Virus record (IMG/VR): IMGVR_UViG_3300022752_005221
Location: 1 to 20,691 of that record
Reading direction: 5' to 3' (one strand)
DNA from: a virus
Length of the DNA: 20,691 nucleotides
The notes below the pieces were generated by a model. It saw only the letters and a program-made list of their open reading frames with translations. It did not search any database and had not been told where the DNA came from. Positions within the stretch are counted from its first letter, which is position 1; the number at the start of each line of letters is the position of its first letter. Shown here one piece after another: positions 7,666-20,223 of this stretch. The translations under genes were made by a program, and so were the position numbers.

Positions 7666-8196
7666 TTACGCCTGGCGCTTCCAGGGCAGCCCGTTGGCCG
7701 CGGGGGTGGCGGTGGGGGCGGCCGTGATGGGGCGTGCAGCAACAGGAGCCTGGGGAGGCGTGAACGCCTGTGTGGGCTGAGCGACCGCTCCGCTAGTACC
7801 GCCTCGCGGCAGATAGCGGATGGAGTTGGACTCACCGTACAGGCCCTTGGGCGGGCGCACCCGCACATCAAGGGTGATAGGGATCAGATGCAACTGCTCG
7901 GAGTTACTCACCTGCATCTTGCCCACGGCGCGGCAAATCGACGACAGCGTGCGCTTGGCGATCTCTACCGTGTCGGGATTAGCGTTGACCAGATTGAGGC
8001 GGTCGAAAAGTTTACGACCGGCGTACTGACCCTCAAGGATGTCGACCTCCAGATACAGGTACTGGCCGGTGCCGTCTTTGGTCGGGCGCATTTCGCTGGC
8101 GACGATCTGGCCGAGGTACTTGCCCGGAGGCAGGACGTCGTAACTGGTGCTGGGCGCGACAGAGGATGCGTCGAAGGTTTGTCCGAATGAAGCCAT
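7666..8196 (-). CDS. DUF669 family protein, probable ssDNA-binding accessory (176 aa)
   Basis: The segment from residue 20 to about 130 matches the DUF669 pattern: YDVLPPGKYLGQIVASE near the start, a QYLYLEVDILEGQYAGRKLF core, and a late strand region including IPITLDVRV. The tail (132-176) is rich in Pro, Ala and Thr, looks disordered and ends in GLPWKRQA, as in many phage members. DUF669 proteins are thought to bind single-stranded DNA and are regularly encoded beside Sak4-type ATPases, as here. AAGGAG lies 8 bases before the ATG. The Sak4-like gene ends 16 bp upstream. Confidence 0.85.
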   Translation of the reverse strand: MASFGQTFDASSVAPSTSYDVLPPGKYLGQIVASEMRPTKDGTGQYLYLEVDILEGQYAGRKLFDRLNLVNANPDTVEIAKRTLSSICRAVGKMQVSNSEQLHLIPITLDVRVRPPKGLYGESNSIRYLPRGGTSGAVAQPTQAFTPPQAPVAARPITAAPTATPAANGLPWKRQA

Positions 8197-8212
8197 GGCG
8201 ATTTCTCCTTTT

Positions 8213-8995
8213 TCAGGTGCGGGTGGTGGTGGATGGGATCAGGGTGGAATACAAGGTTTCAGGCATGGCCTGCGCAAAGGCAGACCACTCAAGGGGAAGC
8301 GTGTCGGGCAGGTCGTAGCGGTTCTTGGCCAGGAAGGCTGGGCGTTCGACCGTATGAATGACACGCTCGCCGGAGCCCACGGCACGACTGACCTTCTTGT
8401 TGAAGCCAACGTCCGCCTTGACGGTGGAAATCCGGTAGTTGGCAAACAGCACGACATCCGAGTGCTCTTGCAGCAATGCCGCGGCGCGGGCATGGAGCTT
8501 GATCACGTAGCGGTCGTAGGGGTCGTGCTCAGGCGAATCGAAACGCTTGATGTCGGTGTGCGCGATCTGCACCACGGTCATCCCGCGGTCATCACGAAGT
8601 GCGTTGAGGCCATCGATGTACTGGCGCCAGAGGTTCAGGGCCGCGACGTAGCCCTTGCCGTACCCAGCGTCCTCGATCGAATTCCAGCCGTTGTCGCGGC
8701 AGGCTTTTGCCCAGACCAGCGGTTCAAGCCAGTCCACGCTGTCGATCACGACCGTGGCGAAATCGTGCTGCTCGGTGTAGAGCGCCGCCAGTGCCTCCAT
8801 CACTTCGTCGAAGGTCCGAGACAGCGGGAAATTCGCCGCGGAGTTGGTGCCCAGCCCATCTTCGGTCTGGATAAACACGGGTTTGTTGGCCTGGCCTGCG
8901 AAGGTGGTCTTACCGACGCCAGCAACACCGTGAATCAGCACCCTGGGCGGCTTAGGCGTGCCCGCCCGGTTGAGTTGTGCAAGGGAGATAGCCAT
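8213..8995 (-). CDS. Sak4-like RecA-fold ATPase, phage recombination protein (260 aa)
   Basis: Walker A is at residues 23-30 (GVAGVGKT) and Walker B is TVVIDS at 81-86, followed by DWLE. A later QIAHTDIKRF segment (about 145-155) fits the sensor region of this group. The size and the NTP-binding core match the Sak4 class (RecA/RadB-like), which promotes single-strand annealing during phage recombination, usually with an SSB-like partner such as the DUF669 protein encoded next. GGAGGAG precedes the ATG at 8995. The upstream gene ends in TGATG, so its stop and this start share one base. Confidence 0.85.
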   Translation of the reverse strand: MAISLAQLNRAGTPKPPRVLIHGVAGVGKTTFAGQANKPVFIQTEDGLGTNSAANFPLSRTFDEVMEALAALYTEQHDFATVVIDSVDWLEPLVWAKACRDNGWNSIEDAGYGKGYVAALNLWRQYIDGLNALRDDRGMTVVQIAHTDIKRFDSPEHDPYDRYVIKLHARAAALLQEHSDVVLFANYRISTVKADVGFNKKVSRAVGSGERVIHTVERPAFLAKNRYDLPDTLPLEWSAFAQAMPETLYSTLIPSTTTRT

Positions 8996-9519
8996 CAGAA
9001 CTCCTCCCCGAACTTGCTGTCATTCGCTGCCTCAGGCACAGCACCGTCCACGATGCGCTCAAGCTTGTAGGTGGGCTTGCCGGCTTTGAGGGTGCGGGCG
9101 GGTTCGAACAGTTGGCGCACTGCTGGCGGCCAGGCTGTGTACTTGGCCTCGGCGACCTTGACCTCGAGGCTCACGTAGTCCTCGGGGTTTTCGCCCCACT
9201 TGCGCAGGGCTTCGACGGCTTCCTTGAGCTTGCGTTGGTCGTATTCCGTCCGCTTTGGCAAGTCCGCCACAACGGTGAACCCGTCTTCAGCGAACCGAAC
9301 CGTACCGGTGGACTTACCAGCGTCCTGGCGCAACTGGTGCGCCCGCTCACCGAAGCGGCGGTGCAGAACGCCTTGCAGGAACTGCTTGTAGTGGCGGGCG
9401 GTCTCCTCAGCGTCAGACACGCGCTGGATCAGGCGATTGAGGTCCGCCAGTGGCAGGTTTTCAAGCTCTGCCATCACAAAGTTGCCCACCTCGTCGAGGG
9501 CATCGGGTTCAGGGATCAT
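8995..9519 (-). CDS. Phage recombination-operon protein of unknown function (174 aa)
   Basis: I chose the ATG at 9519 because the longer frame overlaps the upstream gene and begins with a low-quality Arg/Pro/His-rich segment. The upstream Shine-Dalgarno is only GAGAAAGAGAG, which is modest. The protein opens with an acidic region, has a helical middle (about 20-65), then FTVVADLPKRTEYDQRKLKE and a late ARTLKAGKPTYKLE motif. I recall similar proteins next to phage Sak4/DUF669 genes but know no function or name. The gene is coupled to the Sak4-like gene by a TGATG junction, so a shared recombination role is plausible. Confidence 0.75.
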   Translation of the reverse strand: MIPEPDALDEVGNFVMAELENLPLADLNRLIQRVSDAEETARHYKQFLQGVLHRRFGERAHQLRQDAGKSTGTVRFAEDGFTVVADLPKRTEYDQRKLKEAVEALRKWGENPEDYVSLEVKVAEAKYTAWPPAVRQLFEPARTLKAGKPTYKLERIVDGAVPEAANDSKFGEEF

Positions 9520-9533
9520 TGGGACTCTCTTTC

Positions 9534-9965
9534 TCAGTGGGTGCCGGTGGCGGGCACGGGGGATGGCGTACCAACCTGGCGCAGGCGGGTGCGGATTTCG
9601 GGGGGTGTGAGGGTGCTGGCAGATCGCACGGCGATGTAGCGGTAATGCCCTTCGGACACCTTCAGGCTGAACAGGTGGACCAGTCCAAGCTCGCATGCGA
9701 TCCAAGCGCGTCTGGCAAGGGCGTGAAGGCGGTTTCGGTCCTTCGACGCCAAGCCACTTCCCGAGTCAGAGCGGTCCAGCAGCAGGAAGCCTTCGTGGTA
9801 CTGGATGGACTGGCCGACCAGGGCGTTTGCCATCCAGTCGCACAGACCGGCTTCGGTGAGTTTTTCGGTGGGCACGTAAACGGCCTGCAGAGCCGCTTTG
9901 CCAGCGTCGACACCAAGCCCAAGCTGGCTGCGCGGCGTTTCAATAATCGTTTTTGAGTTCAACAT
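9534..9965 (-). CDS. Hypothetical phage protein (143 aa)
   Basis: I use the ATG at 9965, preceded by TGGAG with 5-6 base spacing; an upstream in-frame ATG at 9998 lacks such a site. I see no known domain. There is a central LHALARRAWIACELGLVHL helix and then VSEGHYRYIAVRS, a beta-like stretch. It contains no cysteine cluster, signal peptide or membrane span. It lies 14 bp before the next gene and is the second gene of the early operon, after the sigma-like gene and a 116-bp gap. Confidence 0.7.
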   Translation of the reverse strand: MLNSKTIIETPRSQLGLGVDAGKAALQAVYVPTEKLTEAGLCDWMANALVGQSIQYHEGFLLLDRSDSGSGLASKDRNRLHALARRAWIACELGLVHLFSLKVSEGHYRYIAVRSASTLTPPEIRTRLRQVGTPSPVPATGTH

Positions 9966-10081
9966 CAAATCTCCAGGCGTGAGTTGGCCTACCACCACCG
10001 CCCAGAAGGGCGCGGCGTTTGCGGTTCTTGAAGGTTCTTACCGAGCGAGGGGGCTGGTTTTCTCAGCCACCCCGCGATCGG

Positions 10082-10645
10082 TCAGGCGGCCGGCCGAATG
10101 CCGAACATGCGCAGATGCATCTGCAGGTCGGCAACACGGCGGTAGAAAGTGGCGCTGGACATCCCAGAGGCCTTGGCGGCGGCGGGAAGATCTTGGTGAG
10201 CAACGAGAAGCTCAAACAGACGAGCTTGCTCGTTGTTCATGTAGGACAAAGCAGTTTGAATATCTCGAAGCGTTTCTGACTCGGCAAACAAGTCAGAGTC
10301 GTCCGCCCACAGTGGTTCGGCCCCGTCGGGAGCAACCTCACTCGAGGGAGAAAATTCATCGTCGTTAGCAGCTTCCCGCGCCGAAAAGAATGTGAGCTTT
10401 GCGCGATCGCGATTCAGCGCGACCAGGAAGTCTGCAGTCCGATGCTCTGAAACCACTCCTGTAAAGGTGCCGGCACATCCCCGGGCCGGATCAAACTGGC
10501 CGGACCGCTCCAGCAGGTCGAGAACAATAGATTGGTGAAGGTCTTCGCGATCGGCTTTTGTCAGCCTGGCAGAGACCGCAGCGCGGTAGGTACGTGTGGC
10601 GGCTGCATTGAAAACCGCTTGAAGGAAATAATCGTCGTTGGACAC
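10082..10645 (-). CDS. Sigma-factor-like HTH regulator, first gene of the early operon (187 aa)
   Basis: The start is a GTG at 10645-10643 with AGGAG 7 bases upstream. Residues about 32-70 (DREDLHQSIVLDLLERSGQF then DPARG) resemble sigma-70 region 2. Residues about 140-182, with AAAKASGMSSATFYRRV, resemble the region 4 helix-turn-helix. Between them is an acidic linker (about 90-120). Such proteins may act as alternative sigma factors or activators for phage promoters. Its lead position suggests it turns on later genes. It is shorter and more divergent than housekeeping sigma factors, so it could be a plain HTH activator. The upstream 127 bp hold repeats and a hairpin described separately. 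Confidence 0.75.
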   Translation of the reverse strand: MSNDDYFLQAVFNAAATRTYRAAVSARLTKADREDLHQSIVLDLLERSGQFDPARGCAGTFTGVVSEHRTADFLVALNRDRAKLTFFSAREAANDDEFSPSSEVAPDGAEPLWADDSDLFAESETLRDIQTALSYMNNEQARLFELLVAHQDLPAAAKASGMSSATFYRRVADLQMHLRMFGIRPAA

Positions 10646-10650
10646 GGTGA

Positions 10651-10674
10651 GACTCCTGGTGCGTTTAAGGAGTC
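10651..10674 (-). promoter_or_regulatory. Leader hairpin that would hide the ribosome-binding site of the sigma-like gene
   Basis: GACTCC (10651-10656) and GGAGTC (10669-10674) form a 6-bp stem with a 12-base loop. On the minus strand the proximal arm is the Shine-Dalgarno AGGAG itself, just before the GTG. If it folds in the mRNA it would restrain translation. The same dyad could instead be a protein operator. Confidence 0.4.
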
Positions 10675-10694
10675 TCCAAGTATTCGCATATGAC

Positions 10695-10736
10695 TTCAGA
10701 TGGTCTGCGAGGCTATTTCAGATGGTTTTCAGATGG
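10695..10736. repeat. Three TTCAGATGG direct repeats with 11-bp phasing, candidate operator
   Basis: Exact 9-bp copies start at 10695, 10717 and 10728, so the spacings are 22 and 11 bp, two turns and one turn of the helix. All point the same way and lie 50-90 bp upstream of the GTG of the sigma-like gene. That placement fits an activator or repressor array controlling the early operon. Confidence 0.6.
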
Positions 10737-10772
10737 CCGTGGAGTGGTCGTTTTTAAACCTGTCGTCCGACA

Positions 10773-13022
10773 TCAAACCAGCAACTGAAAACTTCCCCGC
10801 TTGGAAAGAGGCGGCGGACCAACATAGACGCCCAAAATCGCCCGCCAAACTTCTGGCCGGAACAACTGGCTTGGCGTGGCTGCAGTCGAGCCGGCGGCCA
10901 CCATCAATCTCTTGGTGGGCACCGCAGGAACGCCAGTGCGATAAGCATCAACCAGCGCCTGAAAAAAGTCGATTTGTTTTTGCCCTGAAAGGGGAAGAGA
11001 TGGCTTGCCCGGGATGTACAGCGTTGCGCTGTAGACATCCGTACGGACAAGGTCAATCACGGAGCCGCCTTGTGCAAGTTGCTTGCGCTGCTCAAAAGTC
11101 GAACCCAACTTAGCTACGTCAATGAGCGCCTCATCGCCGCCAGACGAAAGAATTTCGGCTACACAGACGATGACGTTTGAACCTAAACAAAGGGGATGAT
11201 CGCGCCCACCGGAAAGAACGACTCCGACACCCTGATCTGCGCGGCTTCGCAAGATCACATCAAGGCGTTGCAGGCTTCCTGGGGTGCGAAGATCACGGGC
11301 CAAATAGCACGGAACCGGGACGCCTTGAAAATTGATAGCGCCAAGAAAGGTCAGCAGGTCATCGAGCTTGACCAACGAATTCGTGGCCATGTGAGCCGAG
11401 AGCCTTTTGACGACGATTTCGTCAAGCCAGTCCCGCCGAACGCTGAACTTCTCAACAGCCAGATACGGCAGTTCGACCTTACGCCCATCCTCCGGATGGT
11501 CATAAACCACAACACCTGGTTTCCCTGAAGCGCGAACACTGACCTCATGACTGGTGCCGTCCTCGTCAATAAGTAGGCTTTGGTAGCGCCCCTTGCGCTC
11601 GATGAACCCTACCTCTTGAAGCGCGACCGGATCCAGGTTGCGGGTCAGGAAATAGTTGCCAGGAACTTCCACGATGGTCTGGTCGTACAGCATCATCAGC
11701 GCCGGGAAATGTGCTTTTTCCTGTTCAGCGTCCATCGCGACCACCTGACGCAAGACTCCCCAGGAGCTGAGCAACGCGTACCCAAGATCCCGCTGAACGG
11801 GATCCCGATTGCTTCGCAAATTACACCTGTTTGGCTCGGAAAGAGTGATGTTCAGCGTCTTGGCCTTGCTATCGCCATGACGGGTGTAGCGCACAGCAAT
11901 CACCACCCGTGCAAGACTGACTGCCTTCTTAAAGATGTGATCTTGGCCAAACATGGCTTGGGCCACAGCCTCGATGTCATCAGCCAGCGTTACCTTGAGG
12001 CCAGCCCTGTGTTTTGGGTTGTCGGGCCTGCAGTCGACTTCGACGACAGCGACTCGCTCAATATCGAACCCTGGAACCGTCGGAGTACTCAAACTCAATG
12101 AACTCAAAAAGCGTGAGAGGTCATATTGCTTGAGCGTCAACGGCCGATCAGAAAGATCCATCTTCAGGCCAACCTGGGCGAAAGCCGCAGCGACCCTTTG
12201 CCTTACCGCTGGACTGGCAGAGAAAATCTCCAGTACGCCTTCGTCGGGGACATAGAGTAGCGTCGCCTCATTCAGAGGGCGGTAGTAGCGCTCTTTCCTT
12301 GTGCCATCGGCTTCAAGAAATTCTGCGACGCTTGAAAGCGGCCCGCCGTGACGAACCAGAATCAGATGCTGGACCTGATCATTTCCATCTTGATCTTTAC
12401 CAGTGGTCTCCAAGTGGGTTACTGAACACCGTCCATTGAGCTCCAGTGTCTTCTGAATTTCAGCCTCAAGCGCTTCACGCACCGTTTCGTCCCAAACGAA
12501 GCGCACCTCATCACGTGCGTCCAGCTCGAATGCCTCGTACATACGACCAAAATTTCGGTAGTGGTCAACATAGAACAGGCTTTCGGCTTCGTCGAACAAC
12601 AGTTGATCGTTCTGATACAGCCACACGCTTCGACCCACTGCATCCAGCTGTCCATGAAATGCGGCGATCTTCTCGGTATCGAACAGACGTTCTGCTGCCC
12701 GGTTCAATGCTTCGGTGCCTCGACCATCGGCAAGAGTCAAAATGCGTTGGGCATGCCGATCCAATGGGACAGCAACATCACTCGCAAGTGAATTGGCGAC
12801 TCGGAGCAGATGTTCCCTAAGTTCAAGAATGACCGCGTCGTCTCTCTGCGAAGGCCAGGCAGGCGTGAGAAAGATGGAAGCATGCGCCCCGTCCTCGACA
12901 TCCCGGAAAAATGGCTCAAGCGCATCCAGCGGTGCGGTCTCCAGCAGTCGGTGCAGTGAAACACCGTTCTTGAAGCTTGTGGCTTTCACTGCCTGGCTTG
13001 TTTGTGTTTTTGTTTCGCCCAT
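10773..13022 (-). CDS. Large protein of unknown function in a type I restriction-modification operon (749 aa)
   Basis: I do not recognise a family. The protein is soluble in appearance, with no signal peptide, membrane span, P-loop, HEXXH or clear nuclease motif. The N-terminal third is rich in acidic helices (about 70-200). The middle has a QHLILVRHGG strand and a RYYRPLNEATLLYVPDEGVL stretch, followed by a possible alpha/beta repeat. A region at about 330-430 is beta-rich with basic residues. AGGAG stands before the ATG at 13022, 9 bp after the metallopeptidase stop. It ends the hsd operon and so is probably made together with the restriction enzyme. GC content in part of it (47.5% by hand count over 12541-12660) is lower than in the phage replication genes. 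Confidence 0.8.
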   Translation of the reverse strand: MGETKTQTSQAVKATSFKNGVSLHRLLETAPLDALEPFFRDVEDGAHASIFLTPAWPSQRDDAVILELREHLLRVANSLASDVAVPLDRHAQRILTLADGRGTEALNRAAERLFDTEKIAAFHGQLDAVGRSVWLYQNDQLLFDEAESLFYVDHYRNFGRMYEAFELDARDEVRFVWDETVREALEAEIQKTLELNGRCSVTHLETTGKDQDGNDQVQHLILVRHGGPLSSVAEFLEADGTRKERYYRPLNEATLLYVPDEGVLEIFSASPAVRQRVAAAFAQVGLKMDLSDRPLTLKQYDLSRFLSSLSLSTPTVPGFDIERVAVVEVDCRPDNPKHRAGLKVTLADDIEAVAQAMFGQDHIFKKAVSLARVVIAVRYTRHGDSKAKTLNITLSEPNRCNLRSNRDPVQRDLGYALLSSWGVLRQVVAMDAEQEKAHFPALMMLYDQTIVEVPGNYFLTRNLDPVALQEVGFIERKGRYQSLLIDEDGTSHEVSVRASGKPGVVVYDHPEDGRKVELPYLAVEKFSVRRDWLDEIVVKRLSAHMATNSLVKLDDLLTFLGAINFQGVPVPCYLARDLRTPGSLQRLDVILRSRADQGVGVVLSGGRDHPLCLGSNVIVCVAEILSSGGDEALIDVAKLGSTFEQRKQLAQGGSVIDLVRTDVYSATLYIPGKPSLPLSGQKQIDFFQALVDAYRTGVPAVPTKRLMVAAGSTAATPSQLFRPEVWRAILGVYVGPPPLSKRGSFQLLV

Positions 13023-13031
13023 ACGGCACTC

Positions 13032-13336
13032 CTAAATCTCGCGGCTGCTCAACTCATATTCCCTCCAGCCAGGCACATGGGCGCTGAGAAGCGCCTTGAA
13101 CATTCGCCCGTGCCTGGCGAACCGCAGATGCAGCAGTTCGTGAACGATTACGTAGTCTTGAAAACGTTTGTCTCGATCGAGCAAATCCAAGGCTAAAGTC
13201 ACTGTCCCAGAAGCAGTGCAAGAGCCCCACTTCCGGCGCATTTCCTGCACGCGCACAACGCGGGGATTGACCTTCAGCCTCACAGCCCACGCCATGGCGC
13301 GGCGCCGCAGATCCTGAGCGGGGTATGGCGACTTTT

Positions 13337-13340
<4 letters not shown>
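13032..13340 (-). CDS. Short YgjP-type zinc metallopeptidase (102 aa)
   Basis: The conserved YgjP/DUF45 core is clear: [11 protein letters not shown] at 35-45, the zinc motif HELLH at 67-71 and a third ligand His77, followed by [13 protein letters not shown]. coli YgjP is longer, and many homologues reach well over 200 residues, so this is a minimal version lacking most of the N-terminal part. Small metallopeptidases of this kind are often found directly after hsdR in type I restriction loci, though their task there is not established. The ATG overlaps the hsdR stop by 4 bp (ATGA), so the two are translationally coupled. The catalytic residues are all present. Confidence 0.85.
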
Positions 13341-16275
<2,935 letters not shown>

Positions 16276-16279
<4 letters not shown>

Positions 16280-17483
16280 GCTGCAGCCCCCTCATACTGA
16301 GCCAAGGCTCCGGGCTGCGCCGACAGATCCAGATCGGTCACGGCGATTTCGCCGTTCACCAGCTGGTGCAACAAGGAGTTGAAAAGCTCTTCCAGAATTA
16401 ATCGCTTTCGGCAATGCAGCGCGATTTTTCTGTCGATAGCTTCAAGCACAGCGACAATTTTTTCCTGCTCCTCCAGAGAGGGTAATGGCACAGGCCAAGG
16501 TGAAAGAAACTGTATGTTGATATTTTTTTGCGTCCCCTTCGGAGCCTCCCGATCCATCTTGGGCTGCTGAGTTTGCAGGTAGTAATTTAAAAACTTGTTA
16601 TTTAGATCTGTCGAAGGTGAAATTGCAATAAGGCTGTCGGGGCATGCAGCATTGAATTCAAGGATTCCTGAATAGCCGATATTTGCCGCAATCGTGATGA
16701 GAATCGTACCGGCTTTGAACTCGCGGCTAATTGCAACACCCACTTCATTCAAAGTCTGCGAGTAGTTTTGGATGTACCCGGCAGACCGCACAACGTCGCC
16801 GGTTTGGATGAATGGTGTTTTGCCGCCATAAAACCTGGGCTCGTTCCGAGGTCGATGCATAAAGCGTCCACGCTCAAGAGTTGCAACTTCGCTCAGCGAA
16901 TGAACGACCCACGTCTCTGGCAACAGCCCGATCTCAGTTTCCTTCCGAGGCTCGCCACGCAGCCCGCGCGTGAACAACTCGCGCATGGAGGCGCGTTTGA
17001 GTTCTCGTAGGTTGTCGATTAGTGCCGTCTGCTGCTGCAACGCTGACTCCGTCTTACGAAGGACACCGGCAATCGCCCTCTGCTCAGTTGTATTGAGCGG
17101 ATAGGCCAGTTCCTTCTCCTTCAGGATGGTGAAATGCCGGTTGTAGCCGCGTGCAGGTAGGTCGATAGCACGGCAGGCGTAGAAGAAGAAAAGTGGATCA
17201 ATGCCGTCCTTGGGTCGCAGCAGTTGCGTACCGTCTGCTCCACGGGCAAAAGGGCGATCCACGAATTTGAAAGTACGGGTGTGATCGCCAAAAACGATCA
17301 ATGGGAGTGGTGAATCAATCACAGCACTCTCGTCATCAGTCCAGCCAGCAACCGGCTCCTGTCCCTGATCGATTACCTGAAAGCGACCGCTCGGCTTGTA
17401 GTCGCGCGCTTGGACCTTTGTTTTTCCCGCAGTCGGCACCGTAACCAGGCAATCTGCTACGGAAGCAACATCCCAGAGTCGGC

Positions 17484-17487
<4 letters not shown>
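16276..17487 (-). CDS. hsdS: Type I restriction specificity subunit (HsdS), 403 aa
   Basis: Two target-recognition domains are separated by helical spacers. TRD1 covers about 1-130; the first conserved helix (133-178) includes [19 protein letters not shown] and the hallmark [19 protein letters not shown]2 covers about 186-337, and the second helix (338-381) includes [17 protein letters not shown]. Each TRD reads half of a bipartite DNA site. TRD1 is of the 'slim' type. The gene overlaps hsdM and hsdR as ATGA. DNA coding for TRD2 is markedly AT-richer than its surroundings, 43% GC by hand count over 16501-16680, so this TRD has probably been swapped in. The target sequence cannot be read from the protein. 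Confidence 0.96.
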
Positions 17488-19333
<1,846 letters not shown>

Positions 19334-19334
<1 letters not shown>

Positions 19335-19370
19335 GTTGATATGATTGCTATGTTTGTTATGTTTGTCAAC
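19334..19370 (-). promoter_or_regulatory. Candidate hsdM promoter with three 9-bp tandem repeats (probable autoregulatory operator)
   Basis: On the minus strand TTGACA (19369-19364), a 17-base spacer and AATCAT (19346-19341) form a sigma-70-like promoter. Six bases later comes the hsdM ATG, so transcription would begin on or beside the A of the ATG. The promoter is filled by ACAAACATA (19366-19358), ACAAACATA (19357-19349) and GCAATCATA (19348-19340). GTTGA and TCAAC flank the array as a dyad (19370-19366 and 19339-19335). No Shine-Dalgarno is present. Confidence 0.65.
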
Positions 19371-19489
19371 CCCCTGTGCTGAAAATTTGGCCCTTTCAGG
19401 GTAATCCAGGCCCCAGCCTAGCCGGCTGACCTGCCGGAGCGCCTCAGACCATTCACCAGCACCGCGGGACACCTATGGAGGGCTGGAGC

Positions 19490-19981
19490 ATGGGAAATGG
19501 ACGCTGGGATCAACCTGGAATGCCCCACAAGGGCTGGCGCTGCGTCGGGGTGCATGACCTCGGCGACGGCGTTGGCAGCGGGGAAGAGATCGACTACGCC
19601 GCCTGCGAGATGTGCGGCAACGAGCGAATTCGGTTCGTTCACGTCATGGAACACCCGGACTGCGACACCCAATGCGAGGTCGGGTGCATCTGCGCCGAAA
19701 AGCTGAGCGACGACTACGCTGGACCGAAGCGGCGTGAGTCCGCGATGAAAAACCGAGCTACGAGACGCGCACGGTGGTTGACCCGACAGTGGCGAGTTTC
19801 AGCAAAGGGCAACAGGTACCTCAACATCAAGGGCATCAACGTTGGCGTCCGTCGCACGGGGGCAAACCGGTGGGCTTATTGGATCGGCACGCGCCACAGC
19901 AAGAAGGTGTTCCCCACCATGGATGCCGCCAGGCTGGCTTTGTTTGACGACTACTGGATCTCAGAAGTGAGGCCCTGGTAG
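19490..19981 (+). CDS. Cys-rich putative zinc-binding protein (163 aa)
   Basis: I choose the ATG at 19490 because GGAGG stands 8 bases upstream; an in-frame ATG at 19475 has no good site and would add 5 residues. The N-terminal half has CEMCGNERIRFVHVMEHP and then a CDTQCEVGCICAEKL cluster, which probably binds zinc. I recall this CxxC...GC(V/I)CA pattern in uncharacterised proteins of plasmids and mobile elements, without a known function. The basic middle (KNRATRRARWL) and an aromatic C-terminus with YLNIKG and WAYWIG could bind nucleic acid. It is divergent from hsdM and faces the recombinase module. Confidence 0.75.
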   Translation: MGNGRWDQPGMPHKGWRCVGVHDLGDGVGSGEEIDYAACEMCGNERIRFVHVMEHPDCDTQCEVGCICAEKLSDDYAGPKRRESAMKNRATRRARWLTRQWRVSAKGNRYLNIKGINVGVRRTGANRWAYWIGTRHSKKVFPTMDAARLALFDDYWISEVRPW

Positions 19982-20040
19982 CGCAGCAAGGAAATGCTTG
20001 TGGCTGAGAAAGCGCCCGGGGTACGCCGGTATGAACCTTC

Positions 20041-20223
20041 ATGCCAGCCCAATCTACACGCCCCACATCCAAGACCCCCCCCGCTAAGCCCCCGGCTGCC
20101 GTTGTGGGGGCGATTCTGGCTCTGGCCGTCATCCGCATGCGCGACCGCCAGGATGGACTTGATAACCTGACCGAACAGAGCGTTAGTACGGGGTGTCCTG
20201 ACCACCAAGGAGAACCCCAGTGA
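20041..20223 (+). CDS. Doubtful small ORF before the DUF2924 gene (60 aa)
   Basis: This frame overlaps the DUF2924 start by GTGA, which suits translational coupling, and it encodes a hydrophobic stretch (PAAVVGAILALAVIRM). Against it, there is no Shine-Dalgarno, the composition is Pro/Ala-rich and a run of eight C (20075-20082) lies inside it. I recognise no family. The stretch 19982-20219 may simply be non-coding. Confidence 0.25.
   Translation: MPAQSTRPTSKTPPAKPPAAVVGAILALAVIRMRDRQDGLDNLTEQSVSTGCPDHQGEPQ

Noticed and set aside
7653-7871. Proline-rich N-terminal extension of the coiled-coil protein
   Set aside because: It overlaps the DUF669 gene in another frame, while a strong Shine-Dalgarno supports the start at 7652.
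8147-9070. Plus-strand open frame (307 aa) opposite the Sak4-like ATPase
   Set aside because: It is antisense to a gene with Walker A and B motifs and is composed like a shadow frame.
9966-10081. Hairpins CGCCC/GGGCG (9999-10012) and GGCTG/CAGCC as terminators inside the early operon
   Set aside because: Neither is followed by a T-run on the minus strand, and the genes on both sides seem to belong to one operon.
19335-19472. Upstream 46-residue extension of HsdM
   Set aside because: It would translate the promoter and repeat array, has no homology-like content, and the HTH domain begins just after the ATG at 19334.
19982-20219. Recombinase attachment site
   Set aside because: No direct repeat or core could be recognised, and the recombinase gene continues beyond the window, so the site is probably outside.
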